A stretch of 64,000 bases of DNA from Streptomyces sp. NBC_01116 (GCF_041435495.1 NZ_CP108644.1:8417501-8481500); one strand, 5' to 3'; counted from the first letter of the stretch, positions 19,801 through 27,308 are shown. The notes: generated by a model not told the origin, from the sequence alone. A program made the numbers and translations.

Positions 19801-22800
19801 AACAGGAAGACCACGCGCGGCCGGGAGCGGACGAGGCTCCCGACCTGCCCGCCCGCCACTCCCGTTCCCGCGGCGGCGATGGCGGAGAGCCGGTCCCGCA
19901 GGTCACCGTCGGCGATGACGGCGAGCCGGTGGGGCCCATCGTCCCGGGACGTGCTCGCGGTTCGGCAGACGTCGCCCTCGCGCAGAAGCGGACGGCTTTC
20001 CAGGTGCGCGGCGAGCCGGGCCACGGAGTCCCGCAGCGCGCCCGCGCTGCGCGCCGACAGCGTCAGCAGGTGAGGCCCTTCGGCCGCGACTTCACCCGCG
20101 ACACCCGTCGACCGGGCAGCTGGGACGGCAGGGACAGCCGAGGCGGCAGGGACTGCCGAGACAACCGGGGACGCCGGGGGCGGGGCCTGTTCGAGGACGG
20201 CATGGGCGTTGGTGCCGCCGAAGCCGAACGCGTTGATCCCCGCGACGAGGGGCTCGGCGGACGTCCAGTGCCGTGCCTCGGCCACCACGGTGAAACCTGC
20301 GGCGGCGAGGCCAGGAGAGGCTGGGGAGTGGTGCAGCGACGGCGGGAGCCTGCGGTGGCCCAGCGCCAGCACGACCTTCACCAGCGCGGGCAGTGCCGCG
20401 GCGTTCAGCAGATGCCCGATGTTGGTCTTCACCGAACCGAGCAACCGCGGTTCGCCGTCGGGTAGTCCGGGAAAGGCGTGGGCCAGCGAACGCAGCTCGA
20501 TCGGGTCCCCCACGGCCGTGCCGGTCCCGTGGGCCTCCACATAGCTCACCGAGGCGGGATCGACGCCCGCCGCCTCGTACGCCCGGGTGATGACCTCCCG
20601 CTGCCGCAACGGGTTGGGCGCCATGAGGCTCATCGACCGGCCGTCGTTGTTGACGGCCGTGCCCCGGACCACCGCGAGCACCGGATCGCCATTCAGGTGG
20701 GCGGCGTCGAGGCGCGTCAGGACGATGGCCGCGCCGCCCTCGCCGGGCACGAAGCCGTCGGCGTCGGAGCTGAAGGCGCGGCTGCGCCCGGTGGGGGAGA
20801 GGGCCCCCGCTTCTTCCAGCAGCCGGTGCGGGGCCGAGGTCAGGTGGAGGTTGACCCCGCCGATGACGGCGAGGTCGCACTCGCCGTCCAGGAGGCTGCG
20901 CCGGGCCAGGTGCAGAGCCACCAGGCCCGACGAGCAGGCCGTGTCCACCGCGAGCGCGGGACCGTCGAGGTCGAGACTCTGCGAGACCCGGGCGGCGACG
21001 AGGGCCGGCAGGTTTCCGGTGAGCACCCCGGGCAGCGGGGAGCCGTAGCCCGAGGCCCGCTCCAGGACTTCCCGATAGCCGCTGTCCCCGACCGCCGCGA
21101 ACACACCGATCCTGCGACCGCGTCGGCGGGGCCCCGCGTATCCGGCACGTTCGAGGGCCTCGTGCGCGAGTTCCAGGAAGAGCCGGGCCTGCGGGTCGAG
21201 TGCGCGTGCCTCGTCCTCGCCGATGCCGAAGTAGCCGGGGTCGAAAGCGGCCGGATCCTCCAGGAGCGCAGCCCATCGCTTCCGGGGAACTGCCGGAGTC
21301 ATCGGTGTTGCCGGAGCCGCCGGAGCCGAACCCGGTCGGGCATTCGGAAGGTCCTGGCCGTCGTCCCATCGTCCACGTGGTACGGGGGCGACGGCGTCGT
21401 GCCCGTCGACGAGCAGCTCCCAGAAGTCCTCGGGGCTGTCGGCGCCGGGGAACCGGCAGGCCATCCCGATGACGGCCGCGGCGGTGGCGGCACCCTGGGG
21501 CCCGGTCGCGCCCACCGCGGCCGTTCCTCCGGTCCGCCGAGGGCCGCTCTCCAAGGTTTCCGCATCGGAGGCTCCCGTACCTGGCGTCACTGGACCGGGC
21601 ACCACCGTCAGAAGGTGACCGGCCAGCGCGGCCACCGTGCCGTGGTCGCGGATGACCGCCGGCGGCAGTGTCACACCGAAGGCGTCCTCCAGCGCCACCA
21701 GCACCTCCATGGCCTTGAGCGACGTCCCTCCGAGGCTCCCGAACGGCTCGTGCGCCCCGATCGACCCGGCGGGCCGCCCCAGGACCCGTGCCCACGCATC
21801 CCGCACGATCTCGACGGTCTCCGCCCCGCCCCGGGGCGCCGTCGTGGGAGGTTCCGCCGCAGGCCGTGCGGATTCCGCCGGACCGGTCACGGCAGACGCG
21901 CTGCCACCTCCGTCACCCGCGGCGCCCTTCCCCGCCTCCGGCTCACCGGCCCGCCGCTCACCCGACCCGAACGCGCCCTCCTCGAAACGCTCCCGCAGCC
22001 GCCGACGTTGCAGCTTGCCGCTCGTCGTACGCGGAAACGCGCCCGGCGGCACGGCCAGCACCCGCACATCGTCGTGGAGCAGGGCCTCGCGCACCCGGGC
22101 CGCGACGCGTTCGAGTACGTCCGCAGCCTCGCTCGCGGGCCGTGCCCAGGGGACGAACACCACGACGCGCTCAGCACCGGTGACCGGGTCGGTCGACCCG
22201 ACCACCGCCGGGGTGCCGGGAGGGAGTCCGGGCGTCGCGGCCGCGACCTCCTCCATGTCCGTGGCGTGGAAGGTGCGGCCGTTGAGGAACAGCACGTCCT
22301 TGTGCCGGCCCGTGACGCACAGTCGGCCGTCGCGCAGGAACCCGAGATCACCGGTGCGGAGCCATCCCCCGGCGAACACCTCCGCGCTGACGTCGGGAAG
22401 ACGGTGGTAACCACGGGCCAGTTGGGGGCCGCTGACCATGATGTGCCCGGTCCGCCGGTCTCCGAGGACGGTGCCCGCGTCGTCGACGATGCGCACGGCG
22501 CAGCCGGCCACCGGCCGCCCGACGTCCATCAACTCGACGGCCCCATCGCCCGGTTCGGCGTCCACCGCCACGCCGCGGCTCAACGACGCCCGGTCCAGGA
22601 CCAGGGGCTCGGCCACCTCCCCCGGCGGCGGGAAGGTCACCGCCAGCGTCGCCTCCGCCAGGCCGTAGACCGGCTGGGCCGCCGCTGGGTCCAGCCCCGA
22701 AGGCCGGGTCTTGTCGGCGAAGGCACGCCACACCGCGGGCGCGATCGGCTCCGCCCCGACCAGGACCAGCCGCACGGCAGAGAGGTCCAGCCGGGCCAGG

Positions 22801-23588
22801 ACCTCGTCGGGAACACGGCGTACGGCCAGTGCCAGGGCGAAGTTGGCGGCGGACAGCACCGTGGCCCGGTGCCGGGCCGCCACCTCGAACCACAGGCGGG
22901 GCCTCTTGGCGAACGACAGCGGACCGATCTTGACCTGCCGGGCCCGGGCGGCCAGCGGAGCGAGATGGGTGCCGATCAGCCCCATGTCGTGGAAGTACGG
23001 CATCCAGCTGACCACCACGTCGTCGGGGCCCAGCGCCGAAGCGGCCCGTATCTGCTCCAGATTGGCCAGCACCGCGCCGTGCGTCACCTCCACCCCCTTG
23101 GGCGCACCGGTGCTCCCCGAGGAGAACTGCACGAACGCGACGTCGTCGGGCCCGGCGGTGACAGGCTCCCGCAGGACGGGTCCCTCCCGAAGGACATCGA
23201 GGGTCAGGGTGCGTACGGCGCCCGGGAGTTCACCGGTCAGCGACGCCGTCGAGGCGTCCACGACGACGGGCGGCCGCCCCAGGTGCTCCCAGACCGGCAG
23301 CACCCGACGGGCGTCCGGCGCCAGCGGGACCGGAACGAGACCGGCCGCCACCGCACCCCAGAACATCGGCTGGAAGTCCTCGCTGCGGTCGGCGAGCAAC
23401 GGGACACAGGTCCCGGGCGCGACTCCTGCCTCCCGGAAGCCTCCGGCCACGCGCAGGGAGTCGTCCAGGAGCTCGCGCAGGCCGACCGTCAACTCGCCGC
23501 CGTCGCCGCGGACATGCACGACGACCTGCCCGGGAGCCTCACGGACCGCGTCCAGCAGTACATCCAGCAATGTCATGTCGTGTTCCAC
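10851..23588 (-). CDS. Hybrid PKS-NRPS megasynthase FAAL-ACP-KS-AT-KR-ACP-C-A-PCP-C-AAR-like
   Basis: A 4,245-residue assembly line. Domains by motif: fatty acyl-AMP ligase 1-530 (SGSTGAPK 157-164); ACP1 about 595-665 (Ser623); KS about 705-1133 with Cys885, His1020, His1059; AT about 1255-1545 with Ser1352 in GHSVGE and AFHS (His1455), the malonyl-CoA signature; KR about 1650-2055 with TGGGGGVG and Tyr2020; ACP2 (Ser2192); C1 with HHAAGDG 2399-2405; A about 2730-3245 (SGSTGRPK, LYGPTEATIN); PCP (Ser3313); C2 with HHIIGDG 3544-3550; and a C-terminal domain from about 3865. That last part resembles cyanobacterial acyl-ACP reductase: IGYLPS start, GLGSIG nucleotide loop near 4022, and Cys4184 where AAR has its thioester cysteine. 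There is no DH, ER, thioesterase or carrier after C2. Expected product: a beta-hydroxyacyl amino acid released perhaps as aldehyde or alcohol. My reading of the A code (D-A-R-S-I-V-L-I-N) matches nothing I know. Start could also be ATG 23576, which has a GGA about 9 bases upstream. The gene stands alone, with no transporter or PPTase beside it. Confidence 0.92.
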   Translation of the reverse strand: MEHDMTLLDVLLDAVREAPGQVVVHVRGDGGELTVGLRELLDDSLRVAGGFREAGVAPGTCVPLLADRSEDFQPMFWGAVAAGLVPVPLAPDARRVLPVWEHLGRPPVVVDASTASLTGELPGAVRTLTLDVLREGPVLREPVTAGPDDVAFVQFSSGSTGAPKGVEVTHGAVLANLEQIRAASALGPDDVVVSWMPYFHDMGLIGTHLAPLAARARQVKIGPLSFAKRPRLWFEVAARHRATVLSAANFALALAVRRVPDEVLARLDLSAVRLVLVGAEPIAPAVWRAFADKTRPSGLDPAAAQPVYGLAEATLAVTFPPPGEVAEPLVLDRASLSRGVAVDAEPGDGAVELMDVGRPVAGCAVRIVDDAGTVLGDRRTGHIMVSGPQLARGYHRLPDVSAEVFAGGWLRTGDLGFLRDGRLCVTGRHKDVLFLNGRTFHATDMEEVAAATPGLPPGTPAVVGSTDPVTGAERVVVFVPWARPASEAADVLERVAARVREALLHDDVRVLAVPPGAFPRTTSGKLQRRRLRERFEEGAFGSGERRAGEPEAGKGAAGDGGGSASAVTGPAESARPAAEPPTTAPRGGAETVEIVRDAWARVLGRPAGSIGAHEPFGSLGGTSLKAMEVLVALEDAFGVTLPPAVIRDHGTVAALAGHLLTVVPGPVTPGTGASDAETLESGPRRTGGTAAVGATGPQGAATAAAVIGMACRFPGADSPEDFWELLVDGHDAVAPVPRGRWDDGQDLPNARPGSAPAAPATPMTPAVPRKRWAALLEDPAAFDPGYFGIGEDEARALDPQARLFLELAHEALERAGYAGPRRRGRRIGVFAAVGDSGYREVLERASGYGSPLPGVLTGNLPALVAARVSQSLDLDGPALAVDTACSSGLVALHLARRSLLDGECDLAVIGGVNLHLTSAPHRLLEEAGALSPTGRSRAFSSDADGFVPGEGGAAIVLTRLDAAHLNGDPVLAVVRGTAVNNDGRSMSLMAPNPLRQREVITRAYEAAGVDPASVSYVEAHGTGTAVGDPIELRSLAHAFPGLPDGEPRLLGSVKTNIGHLLNAAALPALVKVVLALGHRRLPPSLHHSPASPGLAAAGFTVVAEARHWTSAEPLVAGINAFGFGGTNAHAVLEQAPPPASPVVSAVPAASAVPAVPAARSTGVAGEVAAEGPHLLTLSARSAGALRDSVARLAAHLESRPLLREGDVCRTASTSRDDGPHRLAVIADGDLRDRLSAIAAAGTGVAGGQVGSLVRSRPRVVFLFPGQGSQFPAQDLALYRTARVFRDTLDEASALLGPVYGRPLLDWALDLEADPAAQAATEVAQPLLVASGVALARQLRTWGVEPDAVAGHSVGEITAACVSGVLTLGEAVRFAAERGRLMGAFTEPGAMIAVRGGEEAVAAAVVESDGALAVAAYNGPGLQVLSGGVRAVERAAADLEGLGFPTRRLRVSRAFHSPLMRPVADRLADAARALDPQVPSVPLLSTVTAEWQPVLGPEYLRDHAERPVRFGAAVERLAREGYDTFVEIGHGATLSGAARATTEAYAAGIAVERVGGAGTSSTPTTSAGSGTSSTSSLSSDATIVVCALPGRSDGRTDAERLPDDGHGGRGALLGTIGRLWSHGVPLDRTALDAEHQRIPLPTYPFQRSRYWADPPASPLLHQVLWEDAALPATTAAAAAAAATVRSVLLTGPDSAYVDRLASQLSAEGVRMYEAGDGPPDAVVLVAGPAPVQDTADALGRAQDASLAAFGEALARFDEARADRLLVLTEDVHATGAVRERPRPAHAVLGGLLLALPQETPGAAATALDLCSLDTPAQRLTSVLAELTELKSGAGTPGTVATVAWRAGRRLTRRFAPLTSGSTAPDWATRSPLPADGTFLITGGGGGVGAALARDLAGRGSPTLVLAGRSPRPPAGLAEELRSLGATVHYRVADVSVEQDVDALLAGLPRLDGLFHAAGAVRPGTLRNRRAEETAEALAAKTRGSLLLSLALRRHGLDPAVRVAFSSVSAALPGLAGALGDYAAANAFLDAFAASERHAGKPWQSVNLAALTGTGMAAALGTGAGGASATVRSPGGRSVALGPALAALRTACGIDAAQLLIADLTPPPGPAGTAGAIPPTESTGTEPGTESRTEPAPSGRAPHIGTMVDSSTGAGAGPRTGTAPLLRRLLASALRLPAAGVLDDEPFLALGLDSLAAVDLVRQLERELGRPLPATLFFEYRTIAELAAHLDSTPSPAPSADSTRALPPAATPAPDGVAFPLTPVQLALHTSSRLHPDIPAHGYVRQTVRGPLDSRLLGRALTALADRHSMLRIRIESAGSTGTGSTDDGMRDGIGSATPAQYVAPPAALSDWYEVRELSGRIEELEKALCNRPFDLSAEPPVRALLARENPELSHLVLVIHHAAGDGYSLNVLAGELWSLYTALADGQTPTPPALGTDFARYAAATSDERSSVDGVRALAADRRYWSGRLESLGEPLRLPYDGDPSALPAAPMTTRQSALDPVLTAALTRRAAAHGVSLFHLLLAVHVRCLARWSGQRAIAVNVARARRDDRLAGLDRLVGPLADTLPLLCRTDPDESVEALAGRLAGIWLESERHASLTGLDLARLLPSEPSGSGPRTVSPAGFSFSRFPAALDGRCPVSVRPTAAGTATAATRLSLLCWQDEAVLRFSWNFPVRLFDPATVARLDRDFHDELAALVEPRPDAPAVTEPLPVHGTGTGTGTNDGSAPAPASASATIVRRLVERFRATPGAVAVDSGSTTLTYAELDRASHVLATTLLARGVTPGSLVGLLTEPGADTVVSVVAVLRAGAGWVPLDAGHPTARLTDQLTRSGARTVLCHNATRAVGEALGDVALVFVDASAPPSRGAGSEPAGGPDRVAVSVPSPDGLPAPDGPVVADDIAYVIFTSGSTGRPKAVPITHRSMENYLDWAIDTFGYTERDRLAQTASPCFDASVRQLLAPLLVGATVVTVAWDLLRDPDRLLTHVVRSGITVWSSVPTLWEQLLGASEERVRNGAPVPDLTALRWIHVGGEALSPAHVRRWFDLFGDGQHIANLYGPTEATINTSCHIIRARPGDQVRRLPIGRPVSGTEVEVVGPDGEPARPGEPGELLISGVGLTAGYLGEPALTEAAFTVRRGRRWYRSGDRVRCSEDGVLEFLGRLDDQVKIRGNRVEPGEIEAVLQTHPDVTHAVVLAENGRLTAFVTPGPASSGADAVALRLHLAESLPAYMLPSRITRVDRMPLTSTGKIDRRGLPALQEATEPHGTHTDTGSGVRAGDVRTPPRTPTEVRLAAIWSTLLQADGVSREDDFFVLGGDSLLVLEVFARLEKQGGPLPRPTVIYRNRTLAALASAVDAAEVTAADPTDATDPTDATDATGVGVDAPKAVDASDALDAAADASPREGDAVGGRTGTLDPAAAPPPFPLTPTQRGFLLAEAIAPGATSSWLTRLRLHGRLDTARFQGAVDTLVGRHPMLRTVFPAGARPPVQQELPSSLRLPVDFETLTDPEQVEERITAERARRFEPWAWPLLRLRVLTVAPDEHVLVAHAHHIIGDGYSAALLVRELTAVYDALSSGEEPAPAPLRSSFRDHALRLAERTDTPTAPTGADRWARLRAPYRPPVLAAGTTTTGSPPGSHAGPLFRTCGFTVDADQVAALRELAARTGCTLHAPVLTAYYRALVSATGRPDLVLGLAVSGRDRSLPDAHRVFGPFATAVPLRPAGPASRRSDSAGFEDDLRRVAAEAAEARAYEGAVPALSNGLPMASQFFFTYLDFSALGPESGRTLAVTRESGDSVYTPPPAGTDVFLAAVPDGGRLRITVRAAATAFTEEGLTAFTDSMRVTLAHAVAAPRPGPDRLGDPDGPGLDAPLDAALIGYLPSPADLARLAGLPEEALPREQVRNLLFPDGRPRLLETLTTPLGGSGFVCVPLFADELSPGDALVGHTTRGMELASSLGARAVSLAGMIPSLTGYGFDVLRAVGSADNGPVVTTAPVVTTGHAATVVSVVSTVHAALGATGQHLEALTVAFVGLGSIGSSSLELLLTRAQRPPARLLLCDVPGSGPRLKELAENLLERGLVEIVEVVESAESDHGLPDAVYDARLIVAAVSGGGALLDIDRLAPGTTVVDDSFPHCFDTSRAIGRMERAKDVLVVGGGLLSAGPAERRVAEGLPAAAVAGYLAQPMVPDTVASCRLESLLQASGADVPLVHGTVDAATGLAYWEAAEATGVRAAPLHLLTRTIGPDMFTRRPWSS

Positions 23589-23617
23589 CGGTCCGTCGGT
23601 TCGTTCCTCGGAGAATG

Positions 23618-23623
23618 ATCTTA
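23618..23623 (-). promoter_or_regulatory. Possible -10 element of the megasynthase gene
   Basis: TAAGAT on the minus strand within an AT-rich patch (TTTTTAAGATCATT), 30 bases before the first start codon. No convincing -35 hexamer is visible, so an alternative sigma factor or an activator may be involved. Confidence 0.3.
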
Positions 23624-23720
23624 AAAACGCTCAGCTCGCGGGGAATCAGCCGTCGGGAGGAGAGCGCATGCACCCTGGGAGTGACCTGGTGGACGGGTTC
23701 GGGTCGGGACAGCCCTTAGC

Positions 23721-24266
23721 GTGTCCACCGTGAACGTGGGGACCGAGGAGACCCGGTTGATCGTCCTGCGCGGCAACAGCGCGTCGGGGAAGTCGAGTGT
23801 GGCGGCCGGTCTCCGCGACAGCTTCGGCCGGGGACTGGCCGTGGTCGGCCAGGACAACCTCCGCCGCACCGTGCTGCGCGAACGCGACCGGCCGGGGGCG
23901 GCCAACATCGGCCTGATCGACCTGACGGCGCGCTACGCCCTGGACGCCGGCTTCCATGTGGTGGTCGAGGGCATCCTCTACGCCGACCATTACGGTGACA
24001 TGCTCGCCCGGCTGCGCGCCGACCACCGCGGCCCGACCCACGGGTACTACCTGGACGTCCCGTTCGCCGAGACCGTGGCCCGGCACGCCACCAAGCCGAT
24101 CGCCGACGCGGTCGACGAGAACCAGCTGCGGGACTGGTACCGCCCCCGCGATGTGCTGCCCGACGGTGTCGAGACCGTGATCGGTCCCGACAGCGTCCTG
24201 GCCGGGACCGTCGACCGCATCATGCGTGACACCGGCCTGGACGGCCTGCCGCCGGTCGACCGCTGA
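23721..24266 (+). CDS. P-loop AAA-type kinase (zeta-toxin/phosphotransferase-like)
   Basis: A 181-residue nucleotide-binding protein. The Walker A loop GNSASGKS lies near residues 19-26, followed by an Asp-containing strand (VVGQDNLRR) and the segment FHVVVEGILY, the pattern of small-molecule kinases in the AAA_33/zeta/chloramphenicol-phosphotransferase group. The substrate cannot be told. No ribosome site precedes GTG 23721; GTG 23730 or a TTG at 23757 (preceded by GAGGAG) are alternatives. It is divergent from the megasynthase (133 bases) and converges on the monooxygenase gene. A role in self-resistance for the megasynthase product is possible but unsupported. Confidence 0.75.
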   Translation: MSTVNVGTEETRLIVLRGNSASGKSSVAAGLRDSFGRGLAVVGQDNLRRTVLRERDRPGAANIGLIDLTARYALDAGFHVVVEGILYADHYGDMLARLRADHRGPTHGYYLDVPFAETVARHATKPIADAVDENQLRDWYRPRDVLPDGVETVIGPDSVLAGTVDRIMRDTGLDGLPPVDR

Positions 24267-24306
24267 CACCCCGGGGCCTGCCCGGCCCGGCAGGAGGCAG
24301 CGCCCC

Positions 24307-24333
24307 GCCCGGCCGGTCGCGGTCCGGCCGGGC
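24307..24333. terminator. Bidirectional terminator between kinase and monooxygenase
   Basis: GCCCGGCCGG (24307-24316) pairs perfectly with CCGGCCGGGC (24324-24333) around a 7-base loop, between the convergent stops at 24266 and 24359. Confidence 0.65.
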
Positions 24334-24358
24334 AGGTCACACAGCTGCGCCCGCCCGG

Positions 24359-24691
24359 CTACGCGCCGGTCGGGGCGGCCTGCTGCACGACCTCGAAGGA
24401 CCACACCGTGGACCCGCTGGCCGCCGGCTGGGGGCGCTCGGCGCTCCCGGCGCCGCCGCCGCCCTGATGGGCCGCCTTCATCGGCCCCTCCATCCACGCC
24501 TGGAAGGAGGCCTCGTCACGCCAGCGCGTGTAGACGAGGTAGTCGTCCGTGCCCTCGACGGGCCGGAGCAGCTCGAACCACTCGAATCCGTCGGAGCCCT
24601 CCACGGCATGGGCCCGGGAAGCGAAGCGCTTCTCCAGCGTCTCGCGTTGTTCCTGGGGGACGGTCAGCACATTGATCTTGACTACGCTCAT
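24359..24691 (-). CDS. Antibiotic biosynthesis monooxygenase (ABM) domain protein
   Basis: A 110-residue single-domain protein with the dimeric ferredoxin-like ABM fold: INVLTVPQEQRETLEKRFAS at the N-terminus and the GFEWFELLRP and YLVYTRWRDEASFQAWM segments. Family members include quinone-forming monooxygenases and heme-degrading (IsdG/MhuD-like) enzymes as well as proteins of unknown role. The ATG overlaps the TGA of the histidine kinase gene (ATGA), so it is third in a regulator-kinase-ABM operon, an unusual partner for a two-component system. The C-terminal 25 residues are Gly/Ala/Gln-rich. Confidence 0.8.
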   Translation of the reverse strand: MSVVKINVLTVPQEQRETLEKRFASRAHAVEGSDGFEWFELLRPVEGTDDYLVYTRWRDEASFQAWMEGPMKAAHQGGGGAGSAERPQPAASGSTVWSFEVVQQAAPTGA

Positions 24692-25812
24692 GGCTCCATC
24701 CTGCCGTACGACGTCCGGACTCCGTCGGCGGGCGGGGCTGTCGCGGGAAGTTCCACCGTGATGCGGATCCCGCCCTCCGCGCGCGGGGCGAGAGTGAGCG
24801 TTCCGTCGTGTGCGCGGGTGATGGTCTGCACGATGGCCAGGCCGAGGCCGACGCCCGCGTGGTGGGTGCGCACCCGTTCGGCGCCGCGCCGGAACGGTTC
24901 GGTGAGCGTCGAGGCCAGCTGGGGGGTGACCTTCGCGCCGGTGTTCTCGACCGTGAGCACCGCGGTCCCCCGGTGGACGCCGGTGGTGACCCGGACAGTG
25001 CCGCGTTCGGGCAGGTTGTGGACGATCGCGTTGTGCACGAGGTTCGTCGTCAGCTGGAGCAGGAGCGCCGGAGATCCGATCGCGAGGGCGACCTCGGCGT
25101 CCGTCTCGACGGTGACGCCCTGCTCCTCCGCGAGGGGAAGGAGGGTCTCGGTGGCCTCTTCCGCCAGCAGTGACAGGTCGACGCGTTCCCGGGCGAAGGA
25201 ACGCCGGTCGGCGCGGCTGAGCACGAGCAGCGCCTCGGTGAGGTCGATCGCCCGGCCGTTGACGGTGTACAGGCGGTCGATGATCTCGTCGGTGTCGCGG
25301 TCCGGATCGGTGCGGGCCACCTCCAGAAGAGCCTTCGAGATCGCCAGCGGGGTCCGCAGTTCGTGGGAGGCGTTGGCCGCGAACCTCTCCTGCTCGGCGA
25401 CGTCTGCTTCGAGCCGGGCGAGCATCGTGTCGAACGCGTCGGCGAGCTCCCGGAACTCGTCCCTGCGGCCCGGCAGCCGGATCCGGTGGGCGAGCGACCC
25501 GCGCGTGGCCTCGCGGGTGGCCTCGGTGATCCGGGTCAGCGGGGCGAGCATACGGCCGGCGAGGACCCATCCTCCCAGGAGTCCGAAGACGAGAAGGACC
25601 GCCAGCACGGTGGCGGCCGCCGGGGCGAACGTGTACGCGAGGAGCTGGCGGTTGGGGTTCTCGTGGAGCATCCGCTTGTCCCAGTCGTCGGGAACGTACT
25701 CCAGGAGGAACACCCACACCGCCGTGAGCAGCAGGACGCCGGCGACCATGAGGAACCCGGCGTAGCTGAGGGTGAGCTTGAGGCGGACGCTCAACCCGGG
25801 CCGCCTAGCCAC
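24688..25812 (-). CDS. Two-component sensor histidine kinase
   Basis: A 374-residue membrane kinase. Two membrane helices (about 14-38 and 57-85) frame a very short outer loop of about 20 residues. A HAMP domain follows, then the H box NASHELRTPL with the phospho-acceptor His150, the N box (NLVHNAIVHN) and the G box GVGLGLAIVQ. The GTG at 25812 overlaps the end of the response regulator gene by eight bases. The tiny outer loop suggests that it senses something in the membrane rather than a large extracellular ligand. Its genes are divergent from vanY-like and vanJ-like genes, so a VanS-like envelope-stress role is plausible (inference from context). Confidence 0.87.
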   Translation of the reverse strand: MARRPGLSVRLKLTLSYAGFLMVAGVLLLTAVWVFLLEYVPDDWDKRMLHENPNRQLLAYTFAPAAATVLAVLLVFGLLGGWVLAGRMLAPLTRITEATREATRGSLAHRIRLPGRRDEFRELADAFDTMLARLEADVAEQERFAANASHELRTPLAISKALLEVARTDPDRDTDEIIDRLYTVNGRAIDLTEALLVLSRADRRSFARERVDLSLLAEEATETLLPLAEEQGVTVETDAEVALAIGSPALLLQLTTNLVHNAIVHNLPERGTVRVTTGVHRGTAVLTVENTGAKVTPQLASTLTEPFRRGAERVRTHHAGVGLGLAIVQTITRAHDGTLTLAPRAEGGIRITVELPATAPPADGVRTSYGRMEP

Positions 25813-26503
25813 GGTCCGCTCCCTCACCGGTACCGGTGCCGGACGCCGGGGCGATGCGGTAGCCGACGCCCGGCACGGTGGCGATGATCCACGGTTCGCC
25901 GAGGCGCTTGCGCAGGGCCGAGACGGTGATGCGTACGGCGTTGGTGAACGGGTCGGCGTTCTCGTCCCACGCGCGTTCCAGAAGCTCCTCGGCGCTGACG
26001 ACACCGCCGTCGGCGGCCACGAGGACATCGAGCACCGCGAACTGCTTTCTGGTCAGAGCGACGTAGCGGCCGTCCCGGTAGACCTCCCTGCGGAACGTGT
26101 CCAGCCGCAGCCCCGCGATCTCCCGCACGGGGGGCCTGCTGTGGGCGCGTCTGCGGTCGAGCGCTCTGAGCCTGAGCACAAGCTCCCGGAGGTCGAAGGG
26201 CTTCGTGAGGTAGTCGTCGGCGCCGAGCCCGAACCCGGAGGCCTTGTCGTCGAGGCGGTCGGCCGCCGTGAGCATGAGGATCGGCAGGCCACTGCCGGAG
26301 GCGACGATGTGTTCGGCGATCTCGTCGCCGGACGGCCCGGGGATGTCGCGGTCCAGGACGGCGATGTCGTAGGTGTTGACGCTCAGCATTTCCAGAGCGG
26401 TGTCCCCGTCGCCCGCGATGTCCGCGGCGATCGCTTCGAGACGCAGGCCGTCGCGGACGGCCTCCGCGAGATAGGGCTCGTCCTCGACGATCAGCACGCG
26501 CAT
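25805..26503 (-). CDS. OmpR/PhoB-family response regulator
   Basis: A 232-residue DNA-binding response regulator. The receiver has the acidic pair Glu8/Asp9, phospho-acceptor Asp51 and Lys101 (LTKPF); the C-terminal winged helix ends in the usual VPGVGYRI. It is the first gene of the operon with the kinase and the ABM protein. It is divergent from the vanY-like gene with only 86 bases between, so it likely controls both directions. Confidence 0.9.
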   Translation of the reverse strand: MRVLIVEDEPYLAEAVRDGLRLEAIAADIAGDGDTALEMLSVNTYDIAVLDRDIPGPSGDEIAEHIVASGSGLPILMLTAADRLDDKASGFGLGADDYLTKPFDLRELVLRLRALDRRRAHSRPPVREIAGLRLDTFRREVYRDGRYVALTRKQFAVLDVLVAADGGVVSAEELLERAWDENADPFTNAVRITVSALRKRLGEPWIIATVPGVGYRIAPASGTGTGEGADRG

Positions 26504-26589
26504 GGTTCGATGCTACGAGTCGCCACCTATCGTCGGCGTATCGAAAACCGCATACGGGTCGGCAACACCGCGCCGCCTTGACTGGCGGT

Positions 26590-27285
26590 ATGACTCGACC
26601 ACCTCCGTCAGCGCGAACCACACCCCGCCGGACGCGCGGGCCCCTCGTCGTCGGTGCGGTGTCCGTCGTGGCAGCGATCGCGACGGCCCTCGGCCACGCC
26701 CTGCTGAACCCCTCACCTGTCCCGTCGCCCTCGGCCTCGGTCTCCGCCTCGCCGCGCTTCCCGTCCGCCGATCCCTCCTCGGCGCCGGCACCTCTAAAGC
26801 CTCCGCTCCACCGTGAGCTCGGTGGAGCGCTGGGAGAGGCCGACGGGGCCGTCCCCGACGGCGTGACGGTGCTCGACGACGGGATCCCGGCCGTCGCCAA
26901 CCTCGACCCGGATCTGCTCCCGGCCCTCCGCCGGGCGGCACGGGAGGCGGCGCGGGACGGCGTCGAGTTCGTCGTCAACAGCGGCTGGCGATCACCGGAA
27001 TATCAGGATCAGCTGCTCCGCAAGGCGATCGCGCGGTACGGGTCCGAGGCCGAGGCCGCCCGCTGGGTGGCCACCGCGAAGACGTCGCCGCACGTGTCGG
27101 GGGACGCGGTCGACATCGGACCGGCGGACGCGACGGAGTGGCTGTCCGAGCACGGCGCGGGATACGGGCTGTGCCAGACCTACCGGAACGAACCCTGGCA
27201 CTACGAACTGCGCACGGAAGCGATCGACCGGGGTTGCCCGCGCATGTATGCCGACCCCACCCAGGACCCGAGGATGCGAAAGTGA
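26590..27285 (+). CDS. VanY-like D,D-carboxypeptidase (peptidase M15), membrane-anchored
   Basis: A 231-residue protein that should remove the terminal D-Ala from peptidoglycan stem peptides. One N-terminal membrane helix (about 17-38) is followed by a Ser/Pro linker. The zinc site of the M15B family is complete: His168 and Asp175 in SPHVSGDAVD, and His204 in EPWHYE. ATG 26590 is preferred; a TTG at 26578 is in frame, and neither has a strong ribosome site. It overlaps or abuts the vanJ-like gene (GTG at 27282 overlaps its stop). In glycopeptide resistance VanY trims pentapeptides that end in D-Ala, which fits the two-component genes next door. Confidence 0.87.
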   Translation: MTRPPPSARTTPRRTRGPLVVGAVSVVAAIATALGHALLNPSPVPSPSASVSASPRFPSADPSSAPAPLKPPLHRELGGALGEADGAVPDGVTVLDDGIPAVANLDPDLLPALRRAAREAARDGVEFVVNSGWRSPEYQDQLLRKAIARYGSEAEAARWVATAKTSPHVSGDAVDIGPADATEWLSEHGAGYGLCQTYRNEPWHYELRTEAIDRGCPRMYADPTQDPRMRK

Positions 27286-27308
27286 CCGGCAGCGAGCGAG
27301 GACGGACG

